DNA of 64,000 nt from Bacillota bacterium (GTDB taxonomy: Bacteria; Bacillota; Clostridia; Christensenellales; Aristaeellaceae): contig JAEYCB010000003.1 of the NCBI GenBank assembly GCA_023404345.1, forward strand, positions 62,001 through 126,000. The letters are read 5' to 3'. Positions 50,587 to 60,180 of the stretch are shown here, in pieces. How positions within the stretch are numbered: the first letter of the stretch is position 1; every line of letters starts with the position of its first letter. The notes beneath the pieces are model-generated. The model had not been told where the DNA came from and made no database searches. It saw only the letters and a program-made list of their open reading frames with translations. Position numbers and translations under genes: made by a program.

Positions 50587-51496
50587 AATCCTGCTGGCAG
50601 CGTACAATGGCGAGCGGTTTCTGCGCGAGCAGCTGGATTCGCTGCTGACACAGACGTGGGAGCAATGGCATCTGACCGTTTCCGACGACGGCTCCACAGA
50701 CGGTACGCCTGCGATCCTGGACGGATACGCTGCACAGTATCCTGACCGCATCCGACGTGTGCGACATGAAGGGCGTTTTGGCAATGCCCGCGATCATTTC
50801 TTCTGGCTGATGAAGGAATGTGGGGCGTCCTACATGATGTTCTGCGATCAGGATGACGTGTGGCACCCCGACAAGGTGGAAAAGACGATGCGCGCGCTGC
50901 TGGAAGCGGAAGATGAGGCGGGTACAGATACGCCGGTGCTGGTTTTTACGGATCTGACGCCGGTGGATGAGAAGCTCCGGCCCATTGCTTCCTCGCTGAT
51001 GAAGATGCAGAAGCAGTATACGGATGTGATCGACTACCGGGCACTGCTCATGCAGAACGTCGTGACCGGCTGTGCGACGGGCATCAACCGGGCGTTGGCC
51101 CTGCTGGCCGGGCAGTGCAGGGACACCTCGCGGGTGATCATGCACGACTGGTGGCTGGGTGTGGTGGCCGCGCGTTTCGGAAAGGTTGTGTGCCTGGATG
51201 AAAGCACCATGCTTTACCGGCAGCACGGCGGGAACAGCGTGGGGGCAAAGAACGCCGGGAGCGTGAAGGATTCGCTGCAAACCTTCTCTCGCATCAACCG
51301 GCTGCGCGGGGCGATTGCCGCTAAAAAGCGGCAGGCGGACACCTATCTGCAAACCTATGGCGGTGGGCTTAAGCCGGAGGAACTGCCGTTCTTTCATGGC
51401 TTTATTCGGAAACGGAGCGGCCCGGCCTTTTACTGGCACCACCGCAGACTGCTTCATCCGTTTTTTCGCCTGGCAGGTATGATGCTGCTGGGCTAA
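50570..51496 (+). CDS. Family 2 glycosyltransferase (RgpB-like)
   Basis: ATG 50570 follows AAAGGAGG and overlaps the previous gene by 17 bases (308 residues). It shows VEILLAAYNGERFLREQLDS, VSDDGSTDGTPAI, FCDQDDVWHPDKVE as the DXD region and MHDWWLGVVAARFGKV. This is the RgpB/WbbL-type layout of rhamnosyltransferases. The longer frame upstream lies inside the previous gene. Confidence 0.9.
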   Translation: MQPTVEILLAAYNGERFLREQLDSLLTQTWEQWHLTVSDDGSTDGTPAILDGYAAQYPDRIRRVRHEGRFGNARDHFFWLMKECGASYMMFCDQDDVWHPDKVEKTMRALLEAEDEAGTDTPVLVFTDLTPVDEKLRPIASSLMKMQKQYTDVIDYRALLMQNVVTGCATGINRALALLAGQCRDTSRVIMHDWWLGVVAARFGKVVCLDESTMLYRQHGGNSVGAKNAGSVKDSLQTFSRINRLRGAIAAKKRQADTYLQTYGGGLKPEELPFFHGFIRKRSGPAFYWHHRRLLHPFFRLAGMMLLG

Positions 51497-51523
51497 GATC
51501 ACAGAAATGAGGAACCGGGTTTC

Positions 51524-52978
51524 ATGGACTTTAAAAGATCAAAAAGACTGATGGCCATATGGGCGGTCTGCTATTGGATACTGGCCGCGACCGTCTATCT
51601 GGTGGCCAGTCAGCAGTTCCATTATACGGCGGTCACGAGCGACGCGCTATCTGCCACCACCACCGTGGGTGAACTGGTGGATGGCATGACCATTACACAG
51701 CGTCTTATCGCACCGGCCGAGTCTCTCACCGGCTTCGACCTGATGGCGGCCACCTATGGACGGAGCAACACTGGCACACTTCACGCGGTTTTTACCAACG
51801 ATGCAGGAGAAGTGATCACCGCCAAGGATATCGACATTGCAACGCTACCGGAAAGCAAATATTCTACCATTTCACTGGACAACATGGCACAGGTGCAGAC
51901 CGGTGATCCTCTCACGCTGACGCTCACGACAACGGGCTGCACACCGGACAACGCCATCACGATCTACTGTGGTGATACGATTGTGGCAGGGCGATTCGAT
52001 ATTGTACAAAGCATTTCGGAAGCCGACCGTTACACCATCAACGGTGTGCCAGGTGCCGGTAAGCTTTGCGTAAAGGTGAACTGCATTCGGACATTGACGT
52101 TCTACCGGGATTACTGGTTCATCGTCAGCGGCGCGTTTGCGGTGCTGGCGATGCTGTGCCTGCGTTGGTGGTACGGCGCAAAAGCCGGGCGCAACAATCC
52201 GCTGGTTGCGGTATGCATGCTCTTTACGCGGTATGGTTTTCTGATCCGCCAGCTCGTCTCACGCGACTTCAAAACAAAATACAAGCGTTCCGCGCTAGGT
52301 ATGGCATGGAGTTTTCTCAATCCATTGCTTACGATGTCGGTTCAATACGTTGTGTTCTCCACGCTATTCAAAAGCGACATTCCCAATTATCCGGTGTATC
52401 TGCTTGCCGGGATTGTATTTTTCAACTTTTTCAGCGAGGCCGTTTCAATGGGTATGACCTCCATCACCGGCAACGCATCGCTGATTAAAAAAGTATACAT
52501 GCCCAAATACATCTACCCGGTATCGCGCATTCTCTCCTCTTTGGTCAACTTTGCGTTGGCGATCATCCCGCTGCTGCTGGTCATGCTGATCACCGGGACA
52601 ACGTTCACTCCGGCGCTGCTGCTGCTCATTTTCGACATGCTGTGTCTGCTGGGCTTCGTCACAGGCATGAGCCTGCTGCTGACCACCGCCATGACCTTCT
52701 TTCAGGACACGCAATTTCTCTGGGGTGTAGTCAGCATGATGTGGATGTACCTGACGCCGCTGTTCTATCCGGAGAGCATCATCCCGGCGCAATTCCTGAC
52801 GGTCTACCACATGAATCCCATGTACCAGTACATCACGTTTGCCCGTATCTGCATTATCGATGGCGTGTCGCCCGAACCGATGGCCTATCTCTGGTGCATC
52901 CTTTCTTCAGTGGTGGTGCTGGGGCTGGGGATTCTAACGTTCAAGCGGCATCAGGACAAGTTTGTGCTGTATCTGTGA
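51524..52978 (+). CDS. ABC-2 polysaccharide export permease with N-terminal external domain
   Basis: The 484-residue protein ends with a normal Wzm/RgpC-type ABC-2 permease (about 235-484: RDFKTKYKRSALGMAWSFLN, then LIKKVYMPKYIYPVSRIL). Before it are a membrane helix (about 9-29), an external beta-rich domain (about 31-193) and a second helix (about 196-216). Ordinary permeases of this class are about 260 residues. The added domain probably sits outside the cell next to the channel and may bind the exported glycan. Few Met and no signal peptide cleavage motif suggest it stays attached. Confidence 0.9.
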   Translation: MDFKRSKRLMAIWAVCYWILAATVYLVASQQFHYTAVTSDALSATTTVGELVDGMTITQRLIAPAESLTGFDLMAATYGRSNTGTLHAVFTNDAGEVITAKDIDIATLPESKYSTISLDNMAQVQTGDPLTLTLTTTGCTPDNAITIYCGDTIVAGRFDIVQSISEADRYTINGVPGAGKLCVKVNCIRTLTFYRDYWFIVSGAFAVLAMLCLRWWYGAKAGRNNPLVAVCMLFTRYGFLIRQLVSRDFKTKYKRSALGMAWSFLNPLLTMSVQYVVFSTLFKSDIPNYPVYLLAGIVFFNFFSEAVSMGMTSITGNASLIKKVYMPKYIYPVSRILSSLVNFALAIIPLLLVMLITGTTFTPALLLLIFDMLCLLGFVTGMSLLLTTAMTFFQDTQFLWGVVSMMWMYLTPLFYPESIIPAQFLTVYHMNPMYQYITFARICIIDGVSPEPMAYLWCILSSVVVLGLGILTFKRHQDKFVLYL

Positions 52979-52988
52979 GGTGAAGCGG

Positions 52989-53717
52989 ATGGAAATGATG
53001 ATTGAGGTCAGGGATGTATCCATGCGCTTTCGCATGGCTAACGACCGCATCAGCAGCATCAAGGAATACGCCATTGCCCGGCTGCGAGGAAAGCTGAAAT
53101 ACAACGAGTTTGAAGCCCTCAAACACGTGAGCTTCGATGTCAAGCGCGGAGAGGTCATGGGGCTGATTGGGCACAACGGCGCGGGCAAGAGCACGCTGCT
53201 CAAGGTGATTTCCGGCATTTTGAAGCCTACGGAGGGCAGCGTGATTGTGCGCGGAAATGTCGCGCCAATGCTGGAGTTGGGCAGCGGCTTTGATTTTGAT
53301 ATGACGGGCAGGGAGAACATCTTCTTGAACGGCGCGATTCTGGGCTATTCCGAGGAGTTTCTCAAGAGCAAGTACGAGGAGATCGTGGCTTTTTCGGAGA
53401 TTGGGCCGTTCATTGACATGCCGCTGCGCAACTATTCGTCAGGCATGGTAGCGAGGCTTGCGTTTTCGGTGGCGACGGTGGTGGTGCCGGAGGTGCTGAT
53501 CGTCGATGAGGTGCTTGCGGTAGGCGATGCGGAGTTTCAGGAGAAGAGCCGAAAACGAATGATGGAACTGATGAGTGGGGGGACCACGGTTCTATTTGTC
53601 AGTCATAACATAGAGCAGATACGACAGATGTGCAACAGGGTTGTATGGCTGGAACGAGGCTCGGTAAGGATGTTCGACACGACACAGCTGGCCTGTGACG
53701 CTTACGATAAAAGCTGA
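52989..53717 (+). CDS. ABC polysaccharide export ATPase (short Wzt/RgpD/TagH type)
   Basis: ATG 52989 follows GAGGTG (242 residues). The NBD has Walker A GHNGAGKS, signature NYSSGMVARL and Walker B VLIVDEVLAVGD, and EALKHVSFDVKRGEVMGLIGHN typical of polysaccharide/teichoic acid exporters. It lacks the C-terminal carbohydrate-binding domain of Wzt, so export probably does not need a modified chain end. The external domain on the permease may serve instead. Confidence 0.94.
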   Translation: MEMMIEVRDVSMRFRMANDRISSIKEYAIARLRGKLKYNEFEALKHVSFDVKRGEVMGLIGHNGAGKSTLLKVISGILKPTEGSVIVRGNVAPMLELGSGFDFDMTGRENIFLNGAILGYSEEFLKSKYEEIVAFSEIGPFIDMPLRNYSSGMVARLAFSVATVVVPEVLIVDEVLAVGDAEFQEKSRKRMMELMSGGTTVLFVSHNIEQIRQMCNRVVWLERGSVRMFDTTQLACDAYDKS

Positions 53718-53738
53718 GACGTCTGCAAGGAGGAAAAA

Positions 53739-54929
53739 ATGAGACAGGCAAAAGCACCGCATTCTCCTGAGAAAAGGCCACACATTTTGCTGATTTACAG
53801 AAAGATGATTCCCTCCATTCGGCTGTGCGGGCATTGTCAAATGGAATACTTGTCCAAGCAAAAGAAGGTGGAATATCGAGCCATACAAGAGCTGAAGTTG
53901 AAAAGAAGTGATCTTAACTGGGCAGATATCGTTCTACTTGGAAGGCTTGACAGCTGGTATGAATGTCGGTTGGCAAAAAAACTGCATGAGGCGGGTAGAT
54001 ACTTGGTTTATATCATTGACGATGATCTGCTGAATGTTCCGCCTCAAATTAGCAGTGCATCATACTATAATCAACCATGTATACAAAAAAATATTCTTAC
54101 CATGATTGAATTGAGTGACGCCATTCTTTCCCCTTCACCCATTTTGCTGAGAAAATATGCGGTTGACGGAAAGCAGGCTATTCAGATCGAGGAACCAGCA
54201 ATCGAACCAGTTTCTTATAAACCGCACAATCTTAATGGCCCAGTAAAGATCGGTTTTGCCGGTTCCATTGATAGAAAGTACGATGTAGAGAATATTTTAA
54301 AAGAAGCTCTACTTTGCATCAGTAGAAAGTATTCATCTAATGTGAAATTTGAATTCTACGGAGGAGGTTTGAATTTTGCAACAAAAATAAATGCTAGCTA
54401 TATCCCATATTCTCAGTCATATTTGGAATATCGTCGAAAACTAAATGGGTTAAATTGGGATATTGGACTGGCTCCCATCCCATCATCTGACTTCCATAGC
54501 TGTAAGCACTACAATAAATATATAGAATATGCTGCAGCAGGGATATTGTGCGTCTGCTCTGATCTGCAGCCCTATTCCAGACTAAAAAGCATGGTAAATT
54601 CAGAGCTGTTCGCTGCTAATACTACAGAGTCATGGGTGAGCAGACTGGAAAAGCTTATTGATGATCCTGTATACCGGGAGCAAATGAGGAAAGAAGCTAT
54701 TTATCATGCACATTATGAATTTAATATCCACCAAATAGCAGAGGCGCTTGAAGCAGAGCTCAGGCAGAAGATAGTACATAAAAATAAAAATCGTCGAAAA
54801 GTCGCGTGTCACCTTTTGTTTCTTAAAGCAGGTGGATGTGGCGTTAGGGCTGTGTGGGGAGCAAAAAAATATGGAGCGAAACTGTCAACTTTAAATAAGA
54901 AAAAAACAGGAAAGGAAAGAGTACAATGA
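53739..54929 (+). CDS. GT-B glycosyltransferase (GT4-like)
   Basis: The 396-residue protein has a GT-B layout. The C-terminal half carries KIGFAGSIDRKYDVENILKE, EFYGGG, NGLNWDIGLAPIPSSDFHSC, and YIEYAAAGILCVCSDLQPY, typical of GT4. The N-terminal half (ADIVLLGRLDSWYECRLAKK, VYIIDDDLLN) matches related proteins. Base composition falls sharply here compared with the preceding genes. AAGGAGG precedes ATG 53739. It overlaps rfbF by four bases. Confidence 0.85.
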   Translation: MRQAKAPHSPEKRPHILLIYRKMIPSIRLCGHCQMEYLSKQKKVEYRAIQELKLKRSDLNWADIVLLGRLDSWYECRLAKKLHEAGRYLVYIIDDDLLNVPPQISSASYYNQPCIQKNILTMIELSDAILSPSPILLRKYAVDGKQAIQIEEPAIEPVSYKPHNLNGPVKIGFAGSIDRKYDVENILKEALLCISRKYSSNVKFEFYGGGLNFATKINASYIPYSQSYLEYRRKLNGLNWDIGLAPIPSSDFHSCKHYNKYIEYAAAGILCVCSDLQPYSRLKSMVNSELFAANTTESWVSRLEKLIDDPVYREQMRKEAIYHAHYEFNIHQIAEALEAELRQKIVHKNKNRRKVACHLLFLKAGGCGVRAVWGAKKYGAKLSTLNKKKTGKERVQ

Positions 54930-55708
54930 AAGTCGTAATTCTTGCGGGCGGATTCGGGACCAGAATTAGTGAGGAATCTCAATTTAAACCCAAGCCAATG
55001 GTGGAGCTGGGAGGCAAACCCATTCTCTGGCATATCATGAAACTGTATAGCGCATATGGATTCAATGAGTTCGTTATCTGTGCTGGGTATAAACAGCATG
55101 TGATCAAAGAATACTTTGCAGATTATTTTTTATATACCGCGGATGTTACCTTTGATTTCAGCAACAGACAGAACAACATGACGGTACATCATAATGTCGT
55201 CGAACCTTGGAAAGTGACCATCGTAGATACTGGCTTGAATACCATGACAGGTGGTCGCGTCAAACGTGTGAAGGAGTATATAGACAATGAACCGTTTATG
55301 CTCACTTATGGGGATGGTGTCTCTGATGTAAATATTAAAAAACTTCTCAGCTATCACCAAAAACATGGAAAGCTTGTAACCATCTCAGCCTATAATTCAG
55401 GGCAACGTTTCGGTATCATGCAGATCAATGAGCACAACGAAATTGAAGATTTTCGTGAAAAAACGCAGGGCGATGGCAATATGATCAATATCGGCTTTAT
55501 GGTGTGTCAGCCGGAATTCTTGGCCTACATCGAAGGAGACGAAACAGTATTGGAAAAGAATCCTCTTGAGACGGTTGCCAAAATGGGACAGTTGATGGCT
55601 TACAAACACGAAGGATTTTGGCAGTGCATGGACACGTTGCGCGAAAAAGAAAAATTAGAGGCGCTCTATGCTCAGGGATGCGCCCCGTGGAAGGTGTGGA
55701 AAGACTGA
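54926..55708 (+). CDS. rfbF: Glucose-1-phosphate cytidylyltransferase
   Basis: The 260-residue protein matches RfbF: AGGFGTRISEESQFKPKPMV (nucleotide-binding start with Lys), LTYGDGVSDVNI (metal Asp), NSGQRFGIMQI, GFWQCMDTLREKE. It makes CDP-glucose from CTP and glucose-1-phosphate, the first step of CDP-dideoxyhexose synthesis. It overlaps the neighbours on both sides. Confidence 0.95.
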   Translation: MKVVILAGGFGTRISEESQFKPKPMVELGGKPILWHIMKLYSAYGFNEFVICAGYKQHVIKEYFADYFLYTADVTFDFSNRQNNMTVHHNVVEPWKVTIVDTGLNTMTGGRVKRVKEYIDNEPFMLTYGDGVSDVNIKKLLSYHQKHGKLVTISAYNSGQRFGIMQINEHNEIEDFREKTQGDGNMINIGFMVCQPEFLAYIEGDETVLEKNPLETVAKMGQLMAYKHEGFWQCMDTLREKEKLEALYAQGCAPWKVWKD

Positions 55709-56772
55709 TGCAGGGAAAAGAGCTTGATTTTTATCGCGGCAAAAAGATTTTTGTTACCGGACATACAGGATTTAAGGGAACATGGCTCTGCCGTATACTT
55801 GAAAAAAGTGGGGCTATCGTCACGGGATATAGTCTGCAACCACCAACGGATCCTAGTCTGTTTTCCATCTCCGGAGTCGAAAAAAACATGGTGAGCGTGA
55901 TAGGCGATATCCGAGATTTCGAGCTTTTGAAAAAGACATTTTTCGAGGCGTCCCCTGAAGTAGTATTTCATCTGGCGGCCCAGCCCATTGTCCGCGACAG
56001 CTATAAACATCCCCGTTATACCTATGAAACTAATGTGATGGGAACGGTGAATCTGCTGGAGTGTGTGCGCCTGAGCAAGGGCGTTCGCAGCGTTCTCAAT
56101 GTCACAACAGACAAAGTCTATCAAAATAACGAATGGTTTTGGGGATATCGGGAAAACGAACCGCTAGATGGATATGATCCTTACTCTAATTCCAAAAGCT
56201 GTTCGGAACTGGTTACACACAGTTATGTAAACAGTTTCTTTAACTTAGACGAATCAGTTGCCATATCGACCGCGCGTGCGGGAAATGTAATTGGCGGTGG
56301 TGATTTTGCAAACGACCGAATTATCCCGGACTGTGTTCGCGCGCAAATTGCCGGTGCACCGATTCATGTCCGCAATCCGCATTCAACGCGTCCATACCAG
56401 CATGTGCTTGAACCGCTCTTCGCTTACTTGACGATTGCAAAAGCTCAGTATGAAGATAAAGCAAAAGCAGGCTGGTACAATATTGGTCCAGATGAATGCG
56501 ACTGTATGCCGACCGGAGAACTGGTAGATCTGTTTTGTCGAACATGGGGTGAAGGCGCAAATTGGATGGATTATTCTGAGCCAGGCGCACCTCATGAGGC
56601 AAATTTCCTCAAGTTGGATTGCAGTAAAATCAAGGCAGTGTTTGGTTGGCAGCCAACTTGGCATATCCAAAAATGCATTGAAATGACATGTCAATTTAGT
56701 AAGGTGATGTTACGGAGAGGAAATATTCTTGGAGAAATGGACAGAGAAATTGATGATTTCATCCACTCATGA
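55708..56772 (+). CDS. rfbG: CDP-glucose 4,6-dehydratase
   Basis: ATG 55708 overlaps the rfbF stop by one base (354 residues). Rossmann start FVTGHTGFKGTWLCRILEKSG, substrate region VFHLAAQPIVRDSYKHPRYT, catalytic YDPYSNSKSCSE (Tyr-x3-Lys), and RPYQHVLEPLFAY typical of RfbG. It converts CDP-glucose to CDP-4-keto-6-deoxyglucose. It overlaps the next gene by four bases. Confidence 0.95.
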   Translation: MQGKELDFYRGKKIFVTGHTGFKGTWLCRILEKSGAIVTGYSLQPPTDPSLFSISGVEKNMVSVIGDIRDFELLKKTFFEASPEVVFHLAAQPIVRDSYKHPRYTYETNVMGTVNLLECVRLSKGVRSVLNVTTDKVYQNNEWFWGYRENEPLDGYDPYSNSKSCSELVTHSYVNSFFNLDESVAISTARAGNVIGGGDFANDRIIPDCVRAQIAGAPIHVRNPHSTRPYQHVLEPLFAYLTIAKAQYEDKAKAGWYNIGPDECDCMPTGELVDLFCRTWGEGANWMDYSEPGAPHEANFLKLDCSKIKAVFGWQPTWHIQKCIEMTCQFSKVMLRRGNILGEMDREIDDFIHS

Positions 56773-57704
56773 AAAAAGCAACATTAAAAGGAATGATTGC
56801 AATGGAGAAGATTAAAAAATCTTTTCAAGAGGGCACAGTCATTGTCTATGTGACGAGTGTCGGCTATTTGCCGATTATGAACGTATCGATTCAGTCATTG
56901 ATAAGTCAATGTAAGGCTGAGAATCATTATGATATCGTTATATTGGATACAAACGCAGACCAGTTTGATAAAAAAAATGTAAAAATGCTTGCTGGAGAAA
57001 AGAAAAATATATCGATTCGCTTTTTTGAACCGATCGCCTGGGTAAAGAAATTGATTTCTCTTGAGATAGCCTTAGAAGCGTATACACCTTATTTCCGAGC
57101 ACTACTCCCCTGGATCATGTATGAATACGATAAAATTCTATATTTGGGAGCAGATACTATTATTAAACACGATGTTGCAGAATTATATAACAAGGCATTC
57201 CCGGAACAGAAGCTGGTTCTTAGTGGCCCAGGCCATGGGGATACCTCAAATGAATTTGATTTTGACGTAATGCTGATGGATGCGGAGGGTGTTCGCAGAC
57301 AATTCCAGCCGAAAGATATTATAAATGTTATGCTTAATGAAGGTATGAATGAATGCCAAACCTATGCCCATCTTCTACAACAGTATATACATCCGTTGTC
57401 CGCAGAATGGGATACTCAACCGAAAAGAGTGATAGACATCAATAAGATGGACGAATTTCGCATCAAAGCGAAGCTGATTCATTACAAGGGAGAACAAAAG
57501 CCATGGACTGACCCATTGATGATATTGATGGAAGACTGGTGGATAGTTGCCCGGTGTACAGCTTATTATGAAGAGATTGTCAGACGAATGTGCTTATATG
57601 CACCGGATAACCGCAGCGGAATACGTGTCGTCATGGATGAAATCTTTCCAAAGGGAACGAAGCGACGAGCGATCGTGAAAAGCATTATTAAGCCGTTTGT
57701 GTGA
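56769..57704 (+). CDS. GT8-like glycosyltransferase with altered DXD (copy 1)
   Basis: The 311-residue protein has the GT8 rhythm: VYVTSVGYLPIMNVSIQSLI, FRALLPWIMYEYDKILYLGA then DTIIKHDVAELYNKAF. The metal motif, normally D-A-D, reads G-A-D (YLGADTI). The C-terminal HYKGEQKPWTDP (GT8 C-signature with His and Lys-Pro-Trp) is present. It overlaps rfbG by an ATGA. It probably adds a hexose or the special CDP-derived sugar. Confidence 0.82.
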   Translation: MKKATLKGMIAMEKIKKSFQEGTVIVYVTSVGYLPIMNVSIQSLISQCKAENHYDIVILDTNADQFDKKNVKMLAGEKKNISIRFFEPIAWVKKLISLEIALEAYTPYFRALLPWIMYEYDKILYLGADTIIKHDVAELYNKAFPEQKLVLSGPGHGDTSNEFDFDVMLMDAEGVRRQFQPKDIINVMLNEGMNECQTYAHLLQQYIHPLSAEWDTQPKRVIDINKMDEFRIKAKLIHYKGEQKPWTDPLMILMEDWWIVARCTAYYEEIVRRMCLYAPDNRSGIRVVMDEIFPKGTKRRAIVKSIIKPFV

Positions 57705-57720
57705 AAGGAATTATGAGGCA

Positions 57721-58773
57721 ATGCAAAGCGCCAAAAAAAATCACAACGTTGAGCTAAGCTGCGCAAATGTATACCCTGCTTTTGAAAAGCAGGGATCGCC
57801 GATTGTATTTGAATCAAGCGGATATTTTGCGCCATATCTAAGCATTGCGCTTCAAACAATCATTGATCATGTCTGCCCAGAGGAAAACTACGATATTTTG
57901 ATTCTTGGCGATGGAATCACCTCCGTAGATCAGCAGAGAATTCTTCGCCAGGCCAAAGGTTACAAGAATATATCGATACGTTTTATCGAGCCGCTCATCG
58001 AAGTAGATCGCTACATCAATCAAGCAAGATATCATTATATTACCGTCAATTACTACAGAATGTCATTACCCTGGTTGCTGAAAAACTACAAAACAGCTGT
58101 CAATCTAGGAGCAGATATTCTGCTGCTTGAGGATATTACTCCTCTTCTCAAACTTGAATTTGAGGAATCAGAATATCTTGGAGGTGCGATGGATCTTGGA
58201 TATATTGGTCGGTTGTATGAGGACATTCCATGGAGTGAGTTGAATCTGAAAAAGCCTTTTGAATATGTAAATGCAGATGTGATGATTTACCACCTGGAGG
58301 CAATTCGAAGGGATTTTGATCAAGATATGGTGATGGAATTCTGGCAGAAATATCATTTTCAATGCAACGAACAGGATGCTCTTAATAAGCTGTTTGATGG
58401 GCATAAGAAAATCATTGATTTAAGATGGAATACATATCCAGAGAGAATGACCTCTACCAAAGACATCCTCTGTACGCCGCCAAAGTGTATTGCAGCATGG
58501 CGCGAGGCTCTAAGAAATCCGGCGCTTGTTCATTTTGCGGCTGTACCTAAACCATGGGATTATCCCCCTGTATGTTATGGTAATGATTGGTGGGAGATTG
58601 CACGTCAGTCCGTTTATTATGAAGAAATACTCAGACGGATGATGCAACCTGTTCAGCATAGAATTCCATCTTTGCTTGATATGCGCGATACGATTTTTCC
58701 GAAGGGTAGCAGAAGAAGAAAATTTTTAAAAAATATATTTGTCAAACCAGTGCGCTGGGGATTGGATTCATAA
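57721..58773 (+). CDS. GT8-like glycosyltransferase with altered DXD (copy 2)
   Basis: Start placed at ATG 57721 (350 residues), with AAAGGA about eleven bases upstream; a TTG at 57697 overlapping the previous gene is less likely. It shares the GT8 plan with its neighbour: SGYFAPYLSIALQTII, then YRMSLPWLLKNYKTAVNLGA with DILLLEDITPLL, and HFAAVPKPWDYP at the end. The metal motif is again GAD instead of DAD. The two genes are distant paralogues and may act in series. Confidence 0.82.
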   Translation: MQSAKKNHNVELSCANVYPAFEKQGSPIVFESSGYFAPYLSIALQTIIDHVCPEENYDILILGDGITSVDQQRILRQAKGYKNISIRFIEPLIEVDRYINQARYHYITVNYYRMSLPWLLKNYKTAVNLGADILLLEDITPLLKLEFEESEYLGGAMDLGYIGRLYEDIPWSELNLKKPFEYVNADVMIYHLEAIRRDFDQDMVMEFWQKYHFQCNEQDALNKLFDGHKKIIDLRWNTYPERMTSTKDILCTPPKCIAAWREALRNPALVHFAAVPKPWDYPPVCYGNDWWEIARQSVYYEEILRRMMQPVQHRIPSLLDMRDTIFPKGSRRRKFLKNIFVKPVRWGLDS

Positions 58774-58818
58774 GTTCATATTACATATGCAAACAAAAAA
58801 GAATGGAGGATACTGTCT

Positions 58819-60168
58819 GTGGAAATATGGAAGAACGAAAGTGAGGCACGCGAGCAGATCAAGGCGCTGGTGGCTCAGTATTATCACGATTTCAAAGAGG
58901 AAAAGAAACCTTTTGTTCCGGGCGATCGTATTACCTACGCTGCGCGTGTTTACGACGAAAAGGAAATGTGCGCCCTGACCGACGCCATGCTGGATTTCTG
59001 GCTGACGACAGGGCGTTTTTCCGACGAGTTTGAAAAGAAATTTGCTGCGTGGATTGGTGTGAAATACGCGCATCTGGTTAACAGCGGCTCGTCCGCCAAT
59101 TTGATTGCTTTCATGTCACTGACCGCGCCTGAGTTGGGCGATCGTCAGATTCGCAAAGGTGACGAGGTCATAACAGTAGCTTGCGGCTTTCCCACCACCG
59201 TCACGCCCATCTTGCAGTATGGCGCCGTGCCCGTGTTTGTGGATGTGACTGTTCCTCAATATAACATTGACATAAGCAAACTTGAAGAGGCGCTGTCCCC
59301 CAAAACAAAAGCCGTCATGATTGCCCATACGCTGGGAAATCCCTTCGACCTTGCGGCGGTCAAGGCGTTTTGCGACAAGCACGGCCTGTGGCTGGTCGAG
59401 GACAACTGCGATGCGCTAGGCACCAAGTACACCATCGGCAATGAAACGCGCTTCACAGGCACTTGGGGCGACATTGGTACCAGCAGCTTCTATCCTCCAC
59501 ACCACATGACCATGGGCGAAGGCGGCTGCGTCTATACCAACAACCCGTTGCTGCATCGCATGATTCTTTCCTACCGTGACTGGGGCCGCGACTGCATTTG
59601 CCCATCGGGCCGGGACAACTTCTGCGGTCACCGCTTTGATGGCCAGTATGGCGAGCTGCCGCACGGATATGATCACAAATACGTTTACAGCCATCTGGGT
59701 TATAACTTGAAAGTAACGGACATGCAGGCTGCCATCGGCTGCGAGCAACTCAAGAAGTTTCCGTCGTTCATCGAGAGGCGCAGGCATAACTGGGTCTATC
59801 TTCGCAAGGCGCTGGAGCCACTTGCAGACAGGCTGATTCTGCCTGAGCCTGCTGAAAACAGCGAGCCGAGCTGGTTTGGTTTCCTGATCTCCGTACGACC
59901 CGAAAGCGGGCTAGATCGCAACGCCATGACGCACTTCATTGAACAGAAGAATGTTCAAACGCGGCTCCTGTTTTGCGGCAATCTTATCAAGCATCCATGT
60001 TTCAACCAGCTTCGTGGCACGGACGCATATCGCGTGGTGGGCGGCCTTGAGCAGACCGATTTCATCATGAACAACACTTTCTGGGTGGGCGTATATCCCG
60101 GTATGACGGATGAGAAGCTAGAACATATGGTCAACACAATTACCAGTGCGGCAAGCCAGCAAAATTGA
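58819..60168 (+). CDS. rfbH: CDP-4-keto-6-deoxyglucose-3-dehydrase (E1)
   Basis: GTG 58819 with GGAGG nine bases upstream (449 residues). The DegT-type fold has the E1 signature SSFYPPHHMTMGEGG: a His (228/229) replaces the usual PLP lysine, so the enzyme dehydrates instead of transaminating. The iron-sulfur ligands of E1 are all present: Cys 197 (EDNCDAL), then Cys 259, Cys 261 and Cys 269 (DCICPSGRDNFC). It forms the 3,6-dideoxy intermediate with a reductase partner (E3/RfbI), which is not in this window. GC is higher than in its neighbours. Confidence 0.95.
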   Translation: MEIWKNESEAREQIKALVAQYYHDFKEEKKPFVPGDRITYAARVYDEKEMCALTDAMLDFWLTTGRFSDEFEKKFAAWIGVKYAHLVNSGSSANLIAFMSLTAPELGDRQIRKGDEVITVACGFPTTVTPILQYGAVPVFVDVTVPQYNIDISKLEEALSPKTKAVMIAHTLGNPFDLAAVKAFCDKHGLWLVEDNCDALGTKYTIGNETRFTGTWGDIGTSSFYPPHHMTMGEGGCVYTNNPLLHRMILSYRDWGRDCICPSGRDNFCGHRFDGQYGELPHGYDHKYVYSHLGYNLKVTDMQAAIGCEQLKKFPSFIERRRHNWVYLRKALEPLADRLILPEPAENSEPSWFGFLISVRPESGLDRNAMTHFIEQKNVQTRLLFCGNLIKHPCFNQLRGTDAYRVVGGLEQTDFIMNNTFWVGVYPGMTDEKLEHMVNTITSAASQQN

Positions 60169-60180
60169 GGAGTGCTGAAG

